NCBI GenBank assembly: GCA_964019165.1
Contig: OZ025277.1
Location: forward strand, 7,352,889 to 7,416,888
DNA: 64,000 nucleotides
Reading direction: 5' to 3'
Source of the DNA: Mastigias papua
Lineage: Eukaryota; Cnidaria; Scyphozoa; Rhizostomeae; Mastigiidae
Shown: in pieces, positions 13,470 through 25,236 of the stretch
How the letters are laid out: the number at the start of each line of letters is the position of its first letter
Numbering within the stretch: position 1 is the first letter of the stretch
Translations under genes and position numbers: made by a program
The notes under the pieces: model-generated
Seen by the model: only the letters and a program-made list of their open reading frames with translations
Told to the model about the DNA's origin: nothing
Database searches by the model: none

Positions 13470-14690
13470 AGTGTGTGGAATGATAGCAAGTTCGTAACAA
13501 TGTTAACAACCTTAACAAAAAACTCAAGAAAGAATATTTTTCCAAGAAAATCGCTCACAATAAGGGCAATTTGAAAGAAACTTGAAAAACAATAAACTTG
13601 ATGCTGAACAGAAGATCTAAGACCACAAATATTGAATGTCTTAAGGTAGATGATCAGTTTATTGTAGATATACTGAAGTAGCACAGCCTATGACCAAGCT
13701 CTTTTGTGATGTAGGTGAAAAACTCAGTGACGACACTCCACAGCAACCTAACCCCTTGTTATCTAATGAATATGTTGGGAATCAATCTAGTACGCAATTC
13801 AGGTTTGAGGCAGTCAGTCCCGTTGGTGCAGAGAGGGCTCTGATGAAAATGAAGATTTCTTTTGGCTTTGGATCGGACGGTATCACTAGCCATTTTCTCA
13901 AAATCGCATTTCCGGTCATCTCTAATTCTCTATGTAGGATTTATAATCTTTCCATGGAGACTGGGGTGTTTCCGGACAGTTGGAAGGAAGCACGTGTAGC
14001 TCCTATCTTTAAAAGAGGCAATGCTGATGATTGTTCGAACTATAGGCCAATATCGGTCTTACCGGTTGTCTGCAGGTTGTTTGAAAAGCTCTTATATGAT
14101 CAACTTTACAAGTACCTCGTTTCTAACAAACATCTCTACTCAGATCAGTACGGCTTTCGACATTTGCATTCGGTTGTTTCCTGCTTGCTTAAATGTACCA
14201 ATGACTGGTACTTCAATATAGACCGGGGTAAATATACTTGAATGATTTTCATCGATCTAAAGAAAGCATTCGACACAGTTGACCATAGAATCCTCCTTGA
14301 TAAAAAGCACTACTACGGGATTGATGGTCTCGAACACTTATGGTACAGCTCTTATCTCCACAATCGCAGGCAGTGATGCAAAGTCAACGGTGTCACATCC
14401 GATACAGCAGAACTTAATATTGGGGTACCACAAGGATCTTGTCTGGGACCTCTCTTATTTTTGCTTTATATCAATGATCTTCCTTTCGCTTTAAAAAAGG
14501 CACATGCTACTATGTACGCTGACGATACAGCGATCTCCTACTCTTCGGATAAAATCGAAGAAATTCACTTCGTTGTCAAAGCAGAACTTGCCTGCCTCGA
14601 GAAATTGTTGCAGGGCAATAAGCTTTTCTTGAATATTATCAAAACACAAGCCATGATAATTGGTTCAGCCATATTAAACAAACATTGGAG
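13470..14690 (+). pseudogene. CR1-like LINE reverse transcriptase, 5'-truncated
   Basis: A linker segment (NLNKKLKKEYFSKKIAHNKG near 13500) leads into RT: GFGSDGITSHFLK, then SWKEARVAPIFKRGNADDCS, NYRPISVLPVVCRLFEKLL and DQYGFRHLHS. A TGA at 14239-14241 interrupts before MIFIDLKKAFDTVDHR. After a frame change come GVPQGSCLGPLLFLLYINDL and the catalytic MYADDTAISY. The catalytic YADD is intact, but two stops (14239 and near 14377) and a frame change near 14290 disable the frame. The domain ends at MIIGSAILNKH (about 14685), where foreign sequence begins; the C-terminal part resumes near 15395. Confidence 0.88.
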
Positions 14691-15385
14691 TACGATCATG
14701 AAAGACATTACACTAAATCCAATTCACCAGGAGAAACCGATAATGGCTTTCAAACGAAATCGTAACATTAGAGACATCTTAGTCCATACGAAATTATAAC
14801 ATAACATATCCATTATTCTAATGTACGTATACCGTAATCATTTTTTACCAGATACTACTATATCAATAATCTACGACTGTCTCGAACCACCCTTTCCTTC
14901 TCACTTGGCTACATTTAAAACTTACAATATCCTTCGTCAAACTCGCAACACTGGAATAAACTTTGATACACACTAAGCTCAAGTCATGATACACAGGAAT
15001 ATATGTAAGTGTACATTCGATAAAATTTATCTCTATTTTATCTCATTGTCCTATTCTGCACTTCTTTTACAATTTGTACGATGATGCCCCTTTTGGGGTG
15101 TTGGGGGGCCTGTAATCGATAGCGTACTGTCCTTAAACCCCCGAAACGCTGATTACAGGTGGATAGCTGATGATTCGTACAATTCTTATCATTCTGAGAA
15201 TTTAACTTTACACAGCGCGCGCCATCTCATTTCGCTTGTCATTAATAAACCCTACTATACTAGGGTTTTCATCGTTGTGTATTCAAAGCACATCGATTCA
15301 TCACAAGAGACTTGCACTTACGTAGAGTTATAGGGTGTGGCTGCGATTACTCTTTATTTCTTATTTTAACCTTTATTTTTGTATA
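14691..15385 (+). mobile_element. Probable Penelope-like element fragment inside the LINE
   Basis: The insert begins with a coding relic containing EKPIMAFKRNRNIRDILVHT, which resembles the region ahead of the GIY-YIG endonuclease in Penelope-like elements. A further relic near 14960 reads NTGINFD, like the C-terminal GIN phrase of such proteins; the GIY-YIG core itself is missing. The rest is non-coding and includes a structured segment (15068-15186). There an outer stem AATTTGTACGA/TCGTACAATT encloses an inner stem CCTGTAATC...AGCG/CGCT...GATTACAGG. The flanks are the two parts of one LINE RT, so the insertion is real; the Penelope assignment is tentative. Confidence 0.4.
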
Positions 15386-15389
15386 CACA

Positions 15390-15752
15390 ACAACATCAGA
15401 AACCACCCCTTGCTTCCAAGTTAATGGGAACGACGTCAAACTTGTGCATGAAACTAAATATCTTGGTGTCATGATTTACAAAAATTTGAAATGGGAAAGC
15501 CAGTTGAAGTTCCTTCAAAAGAACATCTCACGAGCCCTTGGGCTTTTCAAATATGCCAAAAAATTTGCACAAGAAGAGACGTTAAGGAACATGTATTTAA
15601 GTATTGTCGAGCCCCACCTCAGCTATTGTTGCTCAGTATGGGGATGCTGTGGCAATACTAAAATGAATACCTTACAAACAGTTATTCAAACTGAATTGTA
15701 TCTCTGGGTAAAGAATTTTAAAATAGATAAAATAGATAAAATAAATAAATAA
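15390..15752 (+). pseudogene. CR1-like LINE RT, C-terminal thumb and 3' end
   Basis: Reads PCFQVNGNDVKLVHETKYLG followed by VMIYKNLKWESQL and later SYCCSVWG, the conserved end of CR1/L2-type reverse transcriptases (KYLGVxID...W...I and YCSxVWG). It continues the RT cut off at about 14685. The frame then runs into AAAATAGATAAAATAGATAA-type simple repeats (15718-15750), which are probably the LINE's 3' tail. Ordered with the upstream part, the copy runs from about 13.4 to 15.75 kb. Confidence 0.8.
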
Positions 15753-18427
15753 AATAGTTCAGACATGCGGGCTTTCTGTAGCGAACTTTTTTCTGAGCCA
15801 CATGAAAATTTTTTATTGCTAAGAAGGAAAAATTCGCCAGATTTCCTCAAATTATTTTGATCAGTATGTTGAGAACAGACTTTGATATTGGCAGATATGA
15901 TAAGTATGTTCACAAACTGACTTTAATGTTTACAGATCAGTTTTCTGATTGAAGTTCTGTGCTTGTCTATAATTTAGCAAAACGCATTGCAAACTGGTTC
16001 AGAAGCAGTAGATTTGATATCAGAAAAAGCTGGAGAGAAGTTGTATTTTAAAGTTATACTTTAACGAAAAGTTATAAGTTATTTCTGAAGAACATCTTTG
16101 TTGCATTTTTGAGATTTCTTCGCTTTATCTTGGCCGTCTATCACACTTTTGACGCCAAATTCCCTATTACATATGAAACTTGCAAGGCGAGTACGAAGCA
16201 TGTACATTACTGCTTCCAGTGCAGTTTTTATATACCATTCAAAAACCAAATTGGTGTATATTTGGAGGAACTTTATCTAGGTCTTTCAAAATGGTGTGCA
16301 ATTCCATTTGATACCTTTGGCATTGCTGCCTACATTTATGCTGATCATTAGCATTTCTTCGCTACATTTCTGCTGAGTAGTACTACTGTAACAAAGGGAC
16401 ATGCTCCCCCTCTCAATTCGACAGAGAATTATAATGTTTACAGAGCGCTGAATAAAATACTGCAAACCAGCCTTCACAATAATGATAAACAGCGTTTCAT
16501 GTTAACCGTGGGCACCACTGTCAAGCTATTGTTTTCCTTCACTACTCGATCTGAAAAGTATAGCATTTCCGACAAATTTCTACTTGACTTCTGTCAAGGG
16601 TTCAAAATCAAATATAGGGAAGTATTCAACTTGAATGATCTCATTTCAGAATCATTTTCCCATACACTGCTATACTATGATCTTATGGGAAACTTTTGCA
16701 GCTCAAGCCCCTTTTCAAACGGATATCTGTATGCCACTCACTATCATCTTTGTAGGGGGACAATCATCCAATGGCCAAATATGATTGAGGTTAAATGGCA
16801 GAAGGTTTTTCTTTACATTTACTTATTAGTAGCTTTCGTGTAGAGATATATGCAATCTTGACTGTTGATCAAATAAAGCTTTTGCCCACTTTTTGTTAGG
16901 CAATGTATTTCTATTCATGTAATTCATCAATATGGATTGGAAACAGATGATTGCACCTCCTTATGTTATGGAGTTTTGCTTTCGCGAATATTTACCTTTT
17001 GTGGAACAGGATATAAATTATAACTGGCCCCTGGATATATGGCATTTGCCGCTGGACGTGTTAATTGCTATATTGTGGCATTACTTGACTTGCCAGTTTG
17101 CTGTGATGTACACTAGCAACATTTATCATCTTCACAGATAGCAGCTAAAACTTAGAGGGTATAGATTAATATTCACTGTTTGATATGGTCGGAAAACAAG
17201 GATTTATACAATGTTTTTCCTCTGTTCTTTAATCCATCTACCAACGTGCTCATCAGAGATAAAACTATAGCTGTATATTAACTGATACTGTTATCCTAGC
17301 ATTTTTCTTTCTTGGTGTACATATATCTATGGAACATTTGGAAGTAAAGTAGCATTTTACTTACTCTGTTTTCTGTCAGTTGAAATTCTACCATACATAT
17401 TTATAACGGGAATCTCACTCACATTTGCCTATGTCCATGTATGGCTCATAAATGTTTGACAAAGGATATGGATTAATTGACTAACTTATTAATTTTTGAA
17501 GTTGGCATTTCATTCAACACCTGTTGTGTGTGGTTTTTTCGCTTAGGTTTGTAATTTTAGCGACTAGCGAAGAGTTGAACCCTTCAGACTAGTAGCCTAT
17601 CTGATTTTTTGTATGCTATTATTAATGCTGTTCGTAGCAATATTGTATCGTTATTGATTGAGAATTTTACATATATGCCATGGACGTTTGGTATTTACCG
17701 TAGTTTATTTTCCGCTCAAGTACTTTTAGCCCACAGGTTTTCTTTCTACAACAACATAGTTCACTGCATGTGAAATTTCTAGTACTAGTACATCAAATAT
17801 TTAATTATCATCTAAGCAGCAACTTGTTACCAGTATGTATGATGGACGGTATGAATGCTCTACATAAGTTTTTTATTGATTGAAACTCCGTCATTTCATT
17901 GTATTGAGACTTTGCAATAAGTTGGCATTTTGTGCCCAATGTACCTGATCATATTGTTATGAAATTGTCTGCTTTTTGTATACAAGATAGTAGTTATTAA
18001 CAAGATGTTAATAATATCCTTTATTTAGTTACATATGCTATATTTGCAGGCAGAATTACCAAACAAGGCAATGGGGATTCCATATTGCCCAGATTGGGTA
18101 GCTTTGCCTACGTCGAATTTTTCTAGCAATATCTTCTATCCAACCTATCTGTCATACAGCCAATGTACATGCTACATTATTGTCTTTTTATTGGAATTGC
18201 CTCATCTACAACACAAAATGGTGTTTACAAGCTCATAAAATTGTTTCTTTGTGTGGGAACAAATCTTCCTGTTGTACTGGGGCATTGTTCTTCCTTCGGT
18301 CTGATTGAATTTTTGTATGTATACGCAGTATATCACATGTATACAACCTTACCATTATGTATGAATCCAGTGTTAACGTTATACCTATAATATCAAACAG
18401 TAAATGTCTCAATGCCAGCTCTAAAAT
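15753..18427. other. AT-rich non-coding stretch
   Basis: Open frames of up to 114 codons (16499-16843) occur on the plus strand, but none shows a known motif or consistent codon use, and all look like chance frames in AT-rich DNA. No RNA gene or repeat was recognised here. Confidence 0.4.
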
Positions 18428-18477
18428 CTCGTACTGCTCCGTAGGGAACTAGGGCGATGACGTAATAGAATTGGAAA
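18428..18477 (-). repeat. Right member of a widely spaced inverted repeat pair
   Basis: On the minus strand this reads ATTCTATTACGTCATCGCCC, then TAGTTCCCTACGGAGCAGTA and CGAGAT, matching 11553-11604 with few differences. A partial third echo (GGAGCTGTACGGTATGTGG) follows at about 18528-18546 in direct orientation. Confidence 0.6.
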
Positions 18478-18935
18478 ATTAAACGAAACTACCTGTAGGT
18501 GCCCCCCCCCTTACAAGTTGGGAACCGGAGCTGTACGGTATGTGGCGCGTCCACAGGTGGTGGATAGTAGAAGAACATTCAGATAAGGACGTTAGCTGTG
18601 AATAAGGCCTAGCCAAATAAGCAATAGCGGACCAACAGTGGTAGGTCTACACAGGGGAGAGGAGCCAACAGGTGACACTGATGACGTACTCAAAACTCTC
18701 ATAACCCAATGACGGACCTGCGACAAGGCGAGAATAGCCGCCTTTAAATAAGCCTAGTCCTAGTGTTGGGTGGCAGCGGCACTAGTACCTGTAGTTGGCG
18801 GAAGAGCTTAACCAATGGTCAACGGTGGCTACTGGATAACGGAAGGCAAGTCAGTGGTCCTGATTTTGGCTCCTGTACTGCGTTGCAGAAAGAGTTAGGG
18901 GCCCTACTGCAGTTATCTTCTCCTGGTCAACCACA

Positions 18936-20010
18936 ATGGTAACAAACTCAAAAGACAGTCAACACAGCAGCGTTAAAATGAGCATGGTTAAATGGCCAGT
19001 TCCTGCGCTCGGTAATGATGTTTCGAGTACGCAGGGAAGTCAGGACCGTCATCATGCAACTGTGTACAATTTAAGAAAAGGGATGAAAATAAGCACATGG
19101 AACGTAAGATCCCTCTATCAATAAGGAAAGCTTGAGAATACAAAATTGGAAATGGCACGATTAGATATTGACATTTTTGGCATGTGTGAGATACGATGGA
19201 CTGGAGCAGGATGTTTCAAACCAGATGATTACTTTATGTACTACTCAGGTAGCACTTCTCATGAAAGAGGTGTTGGTATCCTTCTAAATAAAGAAGCACA
19301 GAAATCAGTGATAGGATTTTGGCCAACTACAGACAGAGTTATGATTATCAAGTTAAAAGCAAAACCGTTTAATATAAACTTAATTCAAGTGTATGCACCA
19401 ACAAGCAGCAGCTCTGATGAAGAATTAGAAGAATTTTGCAACAACATCGACGGCTGCTTAAGACAATGTAGGTCACTGGAAATTAATATAGTCATGGGTG
19501 ACTTTAATGCCAAGGCAGGGGTAGAAACACATGCAAGCAAAGCTGGTGGCAAAAGCATAGGATCTAGAAATAAAAGGGGTGAGCAACTCATCGAATGGTG
19601 CAAACAAAACGATCAATACGTGGTTCACAAAACACCCACGATACTTGTGGACATGGAAGAACGCAGATGGTCAAACAAAAAACCAAATTGCTTATATAAC
19701 TATTAAATCACGATATAGGAATTGCATTGAAAATATTAGGACTTTTCCAGGAGCTGACTGCAATAGTGAGCATGCTTTACTGGTTTGTGATATGAAAATA
19801 ATGCTTCAAAAATTTAAGAAGCAAAACTTGGAGCCTAAACTCGATTTCAGCGTAATTCAAGAACAGCATGAAAAAGGCGTTTTCAAAAAACTAATTATAG
19901 AAACACTAGGTCACCCAGATAAATGGCAAGATGCAAATGGCAACTTTCAACAACTCCAGCAATCACTAGAAAACGGTAGCAAAGAAGGTTATTCCACCAA
20001 AGCCTAGGAA
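18936..20010 (+). pseudogene. RTE-type LINE: APE endonuclease and linker, broken
   Basis: The endonuclease opens at MKISTWNVRSLYQ, is stopped by a TAA at about 19122, and reads on as LEMARLDIDIFGMCEIRWTG, then HERGVGILLNKEAQ, VYAPTSSSSDEELEEF and the catalytic MGDFNAKAG. A frameshift near 19610-19630 moves to a frame with NTWFTKHPRYLWTWKNADGQ, then SEHALLVCDMKI and a linker ending near 20005. These are the motifs of RTE-like LINEs (WNVRSLYQ, GDFNA, the WTWxxPDG-type phrase and the SDH region, here SEH). The replacement of Asp by Glu in SDH would impair nicking. Confidence 0.85.
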
Positions 20011-20059
20011 ACAAACATAAGCCTTGGATAAATACTGAAATTCTTGAAATGGTGGAAAA

Positions 20060-21621
20060 GCGGAGAAAAGTGTAAACTAATAAAATAGAATACTACAAAA
20101 TAGATAAAGAAATCAAGAAAGCTTGTCAGAAAGCTAAAGAAAAACATCTAAATGAGCAATGTGCAGTAATAGAAGATCTTGAAAAGAAAAACCCACCCCT
20201 AATGCATGAAAAGGTAAAAGAAACAACAAATAGACGGAGGATTTGTTCAGTGGCTTCATGTGTGGAAGCTAAAGCTGGTACTATTGTCATGGAGAAAGAA
20301 AAATGTCAGAAAGATGGGAAGAATATATCAAAGAGTTGTTTGAGGACAACAGAGAGAGTGTGATAAAGATTAACAGAGAAAAGGAAAATCTACCATTTAC
20401 GAAAGATGAAATAGAAAGAGTAATTAAATCTATGCCTAAAAGCAAATCAACAGGACCAGATGATGTAGCTATCGAGCTAATAAAAGCTATGGACGATCTT
20501 GGAGTTGAGTGGATGACAACCATAGCAAACAAAATTTATGATGAAGGGCATTGTCCACTAGATATGAGAAGATCAACATTTATTGCCTTACCCAAAAAGC
20601 CAGAAACCGCAAAACGTGAATTGCACCTACCATTAGCCTCATGAGCCACATAACCAAGCTAATCTTAAAAATGCTGCTACACAGAATGAGAGGACGGACG
20701 AAAGGAATATCAGAAGAAAAATTTGGTTTTGCAGAAGACAAAGGCACCAGAAATGCCATATTTATGCTACGTATGATAGGCGAGAGATACGTTAAGATGC
20801 AAAGAGACGTGTATATATGCTATATTGATTATGTCAAAGCTTTTGACAAGGTGCAGTATAAACATCTATTTAGAATACTGGAGGTATTAGACATCAATGG
20901 TAAAGATCTAGAGCTAATAAAAAACCTGTACTGGGAGTAAGAAGCAAACATAAAAATTGGGAATCATTCAAGTGATTGGGTTAAGATTGAGAAAGGTGTT
21001 AGGCAAGGCTGTGTATTATCGCCAGAACTTTTCTCATTGTACACTGAGCCAATAATGAATAGCATTGCACACATGGAAGGTATTAAAATAGGAGGAATCA
21101 ATATAAATAATTTAAGGTATGCCGATGACACTGCTATCATTGCTGAGACAGAAGATCAACTCCAGAAGATCATGGATATAGTTACAACAGAGAGTAATGA
21201 AGCAGGTCTGAAAATCAATCAGAAGAAATCTTTCACACAAGTAATCTCCAAGAAAAAAGAAATTCCAAAATGCTCTATAAAGGTGGATGGAGCAATCATA
21301 AAGCACGTGGACAGCTTCATCTATCTTGGTAGCTTGATAACATCCAATGGCAAATCAGATAAGGAAATTCCCAGAAGAATCGGGATTGCTAAAACAGCTT
21401 TTAAATCAATGGCAAGCATATTAACATCTAAAGGCATCAGTATGCAAGCAAGACTTCGAACTCTGAAATGCTTGTCTGGAGTACACTCCTCTATGGTTGT
21501 GAAACCTGGACAATAAGCAAAGCAATGAAAAAGAGATTAGTTGCCCCAGAGATGTGGTTCCTGAGACGCATTCTAAGGGTATCATGGATAAAAAGAATTA
21601 GCAATGAGGAGATCAAGAACA
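20060..21621 (+). pseudogene. RTE-type LINE reverse transcriptase, broken
   Basis: Segments in order: an RT start at SKSTGPDDVAIELIKAM (20303-20640, stopped at its end), FGFAEDKGTRNAIFML and CYIDYVKAFDKVQYKHL (20641-20937, stopped by TAA after NLYWE), GVRQGCVLSPELFSLY and the catalytic LRYADDTAII (about 21112), then SFIYLGSLITSNGKSD. A frame change near 21480 leads to TLLYGCETWTISKAMKKRL and WFLRRILRVSWIKRISNEEI. The catalytic YADD is preserved. The frame then runs into a fold-back element at about 21622, which truncates the LINE's C-terminus. At least four disabling changes. Confidence 0.85.
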
Positions 21622-21940
21622 GGCTGTACAAGAAAAGGATGAAAGTCAAGAAGCCACGTAGCCTAGCGCAGGTATCCGAGCATTTTGTGCGAAGTTTTTT
21701 CTCGTCATTTGTCTCGATTTACACAATGCAAGGCCGAAGATCACGTGCTCCATGACAGAGGCCCATGATGTCACCTTCTCGTGATCCTATGCGAGCTTTT
21801 TGGATTCTTGCTCCTCAACAATGCAGACCATGCAGCTTTCATGGGGGCACAGCGTTAGTCTTTCCAAGGCTAATCTGTAACCTTTTGAACTGGGGATAGG
21901 GGAGCACGCGTTTAGCGGGCTTTCAGTATTAAGCTAGTCT
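21622..21940. mobile_element. Half of a fold-back element abutting the LINE
   Basis: From 21652 to 21940 this matches the right arm of the palindrome at 22400-22999 (shared phrases include CGTAGCCTAGCGCAGGTATC, TCATGGGGGCAC and TTAGTCTTTCCAAGGCTAAT). The 26 bp just before it (21626-21651) match the palindrome's central spacer at 24 of 26 positions. The left arm is missing; RTE-LINE sequence stands in its place. Confidence 0.75.
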
Positions 21941-22264
21941 CGTTGAGAGATATGGGAATAAATGGCTCGCAACAGTAGAATACGGATGAAATGGACAAAA
22001 GAAATACAGGACATCTTAAATCAACCCATTTCAGGACAGTAGAGTTGGCTTACCAGGAAGAACAGCAACCAAAGTCTCCTCGTGATAACACACACAGCTA
22101 CTTCGTCCTGCAGGACTGCTCGCAAAACTGACAACACGCGGTCCAGCAGGGAGGAGAAACAGTATTGCTGTGAATTGCAATGGCAAGAAAGTTGAATAAC
22201 TCGGCAAAAAAAATGATAAAAGTCAAACCTCTTCTTATGTCAGTGGTAGACCCAAATGGCTACC

Positions 22265-22399
22265 CTCGACAGAAATTTAGGGGCCATGGGACAAATACCC
22301 TAGGAGGAGATCGTGTATGCGGAATCAGGTCACGTGGTACAAATTTGAGCAATCTGATTGGTTTGGCATAAATTATCATATTGGGATCTTAGTACATAG
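22265..22399. repeat. Dispersed repeat end, copy 1
   Basis: Shares CCTAGGAGGAG.TCGT and the terminal phrase GGGATCTTAGTA(C/T)ATAGAGA with 25080-25237. The interiors differ in detail. Both copies end where another element begins: the palindrome here, a truncated LINE in copy 2. This marks GGGATCTTAGTA as an element terminus. Confidence 0.5.
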
Positions 22400-22999
22400 A
22401 GACTAACTTAGTACTGATAGCCCGCTAAACGCGGGCTCCCCTTACTCAGTTCTAAAGGTGCAGATTAGCCTTGGAAAGACTAACGCAGTGCCCCCATGAA
22501 AGTTGCATGGTCTGCATTTTCGATGAGCAACTATCTAAAAAGGTCGCATAGGATTACGAGAAGGTGACGTCATGGACCTCTGTGATGGAGCACGTGACCT
22601 TCGGCAGTGCATTGTGCAAATGAAAGAAAATTGCGAGAAAAAATTGTGCAAGAAATGCTCGAATACCTGCGCTAGGCTACGGGGCTGTACAGGAAAAGGT
22701 TGAAAGTCAAGAAGCCCCGTAGCCTAGCGCAGGTATCCGAGCAGTTTTTGCACAATTTTTTCTCGCAATTTTCTTCCATTTGCACAATGCACTGCCGAAG
22801 GTCACGTGCTCCATCACAGAGGTCCATGACGTCATCTTCTCGTAATCCTATGCGACCTTCTCTGATAGTAGCTCTTCGAAAATCCAGACCATGCAACTTT
22901 CATGGGGGCACTGCGTTAGTCTTTCCAAGGCTAATCTGCACCTTTTGAACTGAGTAAGGGGAGCCCGCGTTTAGCGGGCGATCAGTACTAAGCTAGTCT
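22400..22999. mobile_element. 600-bp fold-back (palindromic) element
   Basis: Two inverted arms of 287 bp each (22400-22686 and 22713-22999), about 95% identical by eye, surround a 26-bp spacer (22687-22712). The outer ends read AGACTA(A/G)CTTAGTACTGAT. Just inside is a smaller hairpin GCCCGC-TAAA-GCGGGC. As single-stranded DNA or RNA it would fold into one very long stem. The mirrored open frames inside are a consequence of the palindrome, not genes. No target duplication could be identified. Confidence 0.9.
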
Positions 23000-25079
23000 A
23001 CTGTATATGAAATAAGCACATAATCCTTCAAAATGTTCTTTACAGTGAGGCATTAATGAACAACGTCATGTATTGTCTCATGCATACTTCAATTCTAATT
23101 TAGAGAGTCTTGTAAACTCTAGTGGTATAATTGTAACAGTGTATAACATATACTGTATAGTCGATCAAATGACAGTTATGACTACTACTATGATCTGTGG
23201 GGTGATCGCAAATCTTGCCCAAAGGGTTACACAATTATGTCTGAACTATAAACTTGTAATATGGTCGCATCTAGTAATCCTTTGTTAACTGGTATATTAG
23301 CCTTATTTAGCCATTAAATTAGGTTGTATAGAATTCTAATACCTCAGAAGACTCCATAGTCTTACTTCATAAAAATAAAAGAATACTGCTATGTATAGGA
23401 GGCATGTTATAAAATACAAATCATCAACCCGCGTTTCGAACAATAACAGTATTTGGGACGGGAGGTGATAGTAGGGGCTCCAGAGATCAAGTCTACACAA
23501 TAGGAATGATTATACTATCTAGTAGTAAGTAATCCCTGAAAACTGTATCATCATGTACAGACAGGTCAATTGAATTCAGTAATGACATTTATAACAAATG
23601 AGCTGAGAAAGGAGGGCAACTGTTTTCAACAAAGAAACAGTCATATTGAAAAAGAACTATGAAACTGTTATAAATAAAGTGTACTGGGATTAAGCTACAA
23701 ACTGTACTGGGAGTAAGGAAGGCATCAGCTACAGGGACTGAGGGTAATATGAGGCGCACTTCACAGTTTTAGAGAGAATGCAAGCTATAGTTTCCTCAAA
23801 ATAATGCAAGGAGAAGGAACGGAAAGAGATGCAGCAAAATGCAATAATCTACAGAATAAATTGGAAGACGTCCTAGATTTAGCCTACAATAACTACGTTG
23901 CAAACATAAAGAGGTATTTAGAGGTTACAAACAACATCTAATCTGTAAACAATGTCAGAGTGGCCTAGCATAGCGACATCCTTTCCTCCAACTGATGCGT
24001 ATAAGCTAAAAGTGAACAGCACTCTAAAAATCTTAGCAATTATTAATCAGTCCAATGGGGTCTACCAAACAGCTTCCAGAACTCTCTGCAGTCTCAAATC
24101 TATTATGTAGTTGTTCGGAAACAAAGGATTGAATGTATCTGCAATCGTGAGATGAACTTGGGAATCCCCTCGCATATCTCCTCACAAACTACAGCAGAAT
24201 AAAGGTTGAGGGATACCAAAACGCTATATGGCTAAAACCCAAGAAACTTAGCAAGTAAAGTACAAAATATTCGGGAATCTTGTAAACGAATGTATCACAT
24301 AGTTTCCGAGTAATCACACTTGATTTGAAAGACGAAGAACAGTCCCTTTATTGTTAAACTGTGAGGGGGCCTACAAACCCTTCAGAGTTATAGTAGGGAA
24401 ACACAACGAAAAACCTCAAACAAAAAAGCACGTAAAGAGCTAAAGAAATAAGATAAAAGAATTTCAGTACTCTTCTGGTTGATATTTTATTACGGCTTAC
24501 TTTATTCACCTCAAACTAAAACTGGATCTTCACATCATGCGAAAACAAACCAAATCGAAATCTTCCCGAATGTTATCCCATGTCAGGTAACGAAGTGTAA
24601 AGAGTGAGCGAAATACACAGCAATATACCACAAAATGCAACATGAAATATCGTCTACATGGTTTATCACAACATACGGCAAAAGCACTATGATGTAGCAG
24701 AGAGAATCGAACTGCTCGGAAGATCTTTCATGGTGATATCACCCTCAAGCAAAAGTATCACAATCTCGCTGAAAACATGGAAATACTGTATATAGCTTAA
24801 AAGTGAAGAAAACCACTGATAATCAGCGAAGTAGCTACAGGCAAGCAACAACAAACCTTTGGAGTGAAAACAGCCACTCAACTGCCAAAGAGAGAGCGAA
24901 ATTTTCCACGAATTCCAACAACATCCTCTACCAGTGCGATCTCACGTTGTAATGAGAGCAGGTTATGGTTGAGGACGAGAACAATGAAGAACAAAAGACG
25001 ACACACAAAGGCGAAAAAATTGCCAGATAGAAAGTGGAATATCTCAGTGAAGAAAAATTATGAAAAATAAAGCAAAACG
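23000..25079. other. Non-coding stretch, possibly a decayed LINE
   Basis: No intact gene. CTGTACTGGGAGTAAG (about 23702) repeats the phrase found in the RTE RT at 20926, and about 24265-24300 encodes YKIFGNLVNEC, reminiscent of YxYLGSLxT. These hint at an old RTE relic, but too little survives to annotate it as such. Confidence 0.3.
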
Positions 25080-25236
25080 TAATAGTGGCATTCAGACCAG
25101 GCGGGAACAAATGGCCAAGTTTGGGGGCATTCCGACCAAGATCCTAGGAGGAGTTCGTATTACCCTGTGGATGACGGTCCTTTTGATGTAAACAATAGGC
25201 GAGCTCATTTGCATTTTAGGGATCTTAGTATATAGA
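25080..25236. repeat. Dispersed repeat end, copy 2
   Basis: Second copy of the repeat whose terminus is GGGATCTTAGTATATAGAGA; compare 22265-22399. Its right edge coincides with the point where the esterase-type LINE loses its 3' end. Confidence 0.5.

Noticed and set aside
15150..15200. CTGATGA and GAAA near the Penelope-like fragment, suggesting a hammerhead ribozyme
   Set aside because: The order and the three-stem geometry do not fit (GAAA precedes CTGATGA and there is no stem II or cleavage triplet in place). Only a nested hairpin is supported.
16109..17141. Several plus-strand frames of 60-114 codons as a host gene
   Set aside because: No motif, no splice logic linking them, and composition like surrounding AT-rich DNA.
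22672..22948. Two mirrored open frames as a small gene pair
   Set aside because: They are images of each other caused by the palindrome and lack any motif.
23690..24310. Decayed RTE reverse transcriptase
   Set aside because: Only two short resemblances; spacing does not match the RTE copy at 20.9-21.3 kb.
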